In this document: positions 63,269 to 64,000 of the stretch, in pieces
Numbering within the stretch: position 1 is the stretch's first letter
Layout of the letters: the number at the start of each line of letters is the position of its first letter
DNA from: UTCFX2 sp963788145
Lineage (GTDB): Bacteria; Chloroflexota; Anaerolineae; Anaerolineales; UBA4823
Assembly: GCA_963788145.1 (NCBI GenBank)
Contig: CAWBFQ010000003.1
Coordinates: 620,001 to 684,000, forward strand
Reading direction: 5' to 3'
Length of the DNA stretch: 64,000 bases
Made by a program: the position numbers and the translations under genes
The notes under the pieces: model-generated
What the model saw: the letters and a program-made list of their open reading frames with translations, nothing else
What the model was told of the DNA's origin: nothing
The model's database searches: none

Positions 63269-63435
63269 TTTGGAAGATTGAATATTTAAATCCTGAAGCC
63301 TCGGGTTGAAAATTCTGGATCGTGTGCGCCAACAATTCCCAACGAACTCCAACAAAGTCAAACGATACTTCTTTAAATCGAGGGGATAATCTATGAAGGG
63401 TTATCGAAAATTTTGTAGAAGATTTGACCATATTC

Positions 63436-64000
63436 ATGGATTCGATTGATCTGGAAAACCCCATCAAGATCGTCATTGTGGACGATCACCCAAATACTGC
63501 CTCAATGCTGGCACGGGTATTGATCAGATTTGATTCGCCAGTGGAGATTTCTACTGCCTCAAATGCCGAGGACACGCTGAATCAAATCGGAGAAAAAGGT
63601 ATTGATATCTTAATCACTGATTTTATGATGCCAGGGATGAATGGCCTTGAATTGATTGAAAGATTGAAAGGGAGCCAAAAACCATACCACATCATCTTGA
63701 TTACTGCTTATGATACGCCGGGTTTGGCCGTCTCAGCCCGTCGGTTAAACGTGAACAATTACCTAGTAAAACCGGTACAGCCAGATAAAATTCGCGAGAT
63801 TGTGAAGAAAGTGATTGACGAATTGCGCCCGTCATTTAATCGGCGGACAAATTTTCAACGGGACCGAAAATTCAAAATCCTTGTGGCCGATGATCATCCG
63901 GATAATCTGCGCTTGTTGAGCACCCGGATGGAACATGAAGGCTATTTATTTATCCCAGCCTGGGATGGAGAAGAAGCGCTGGCGAAGATCCGGGAAGAAG
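63436..64000 (+). CDS. Response regulator with two receiver domains (partial)
   Basis: Starts at ATG 63436 (MDSIDLENPIKIVIVDDHPN) and runs off the right edge after 188 codons. The first receiver has Asp in LITDFMMPGMNG and Lys in NNYLVKPVQPDK. A short linker (RPSFNRRTNFQRDRKF) leads to a second receiver beginning KILVADDHPDNLRLLSTRMEHEGY. Its output domain is outside the window. Multi-receiver proteins of this type usually carry a GGDEF, HD-GYP or kinase output. The 167 bases before it show no clear feature. Confidence 0.88.
   Translation, partial: MDSIDLENPIKIVIVDDHPNTASMLARVLIRFDSPVEISTASNAEDTLNQIGEKGIDILITDFMMPGMNGLELIERLKGSQKPYHIILITAYDTPGLAVSARRLNVNNYLVKPVQPDKIREIVKKVIDELRPSFNRRTNFQRDRKFKILVADDHPDNLRLLSTRMEHEGYLFIPAWDGEEALAKIREE

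Noticed and set aside
1..64000. CRISPR arrays, insertion sequences, phage or integrase genes
   Set aside because: No regularly spaced repeats, no Cas, transposase or integrase motifs in any frame read.

Overview
The window looks like a piece of a Chloroflexota chromosome, most likely class Anaerolineae. This is an inference from gene content: large MalT-like LuxR regulators in tandem, DUF4386-type membrane proteins, LysM lipoproteins, a MoxR/DUF58/VWA operon, a Trx-VKOR fusion and a TrmFO/HflX/RelA core set. No rRNA or other phylogenetic marker is present. Base composition is near 50% GC and there are no insertion sequences, prophage genes or CRISPR arrays.

Layout. 1-2605 (minus): start of a potassium-importing Kdp ATPase operon (microORF-kdpF-kdpA-kdpB; kdpB runs off the left edge). 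2.7-16.3 kb (plus): two tandem copies of one module, each made of a giant MalT-like LuxR regulator, a small soluble protein, a run of multi-spanning membrane proteins and a zinc-less MDR oxidoreductase. Copy 1 is 2721-8313 and copy 2 is 8378-16318. 16.4-20.1 kb: initiator tRNA, a FtsB/DivIC-like protein, a GNAT(YoaP-like)-GyrI-toroid operon, a 52-aa conserved-looking protein and a 77-bp inverted-repeat element. 20.1-23.6 kb (minus): lipoprotein peptidase-NatA-NatB. 23.8-26.5 kb: a B12-binding mutase-like protein translationally coupled to an octopine/nopaline-type dehydrogenase. 27-31.9 kb: GH3 beta-glucosidase, cysK, cysE, LysM lipoprotein. 31.9-45.1 kb (minus): an eight-gene operon in which almost every start and stop overlap: exported membrane protein, ABC ATPase, ABC permease, Gln-rich coiled-coil protein, MoxR, DUF58, and two VWA proteins. 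45.2-50.4 kb: LolD/FtsX-type ABC pair, a lipoprotein class B PBP, a secreted two-repeat protein. 50.6-64 kb: RelA/SpoT, small Cys/acidic protein, methyltransferase, Trx-VKOR, hydrolase, TatA, TrmFO, two histidine kinases, HflX and two response regulators (the last runs off the right edge).

Two properties cut across the window. First, at least sixteen otherwise well-conserved genes carry single-base frame breaks, many in homopolymers, and the initiator tRNA has one extra base in its T loop. The breaks are densest at 13.5-16.0 kb. Indel errors in the assembly are the simplest explanation, but local gene decay is not excluded; broken genes are annotated here across their breaks. Second, many first genes of transcription units have a -10-like box (TATAAT, TACAAT or TAAAAT) only 6-10 bases before the start codon and no Shine-Dalgarno, which suggests leaderless transcripts, while operon-internal genes have clear Shine-Dalgarno sequences or ATGA/TAATG overlaps.
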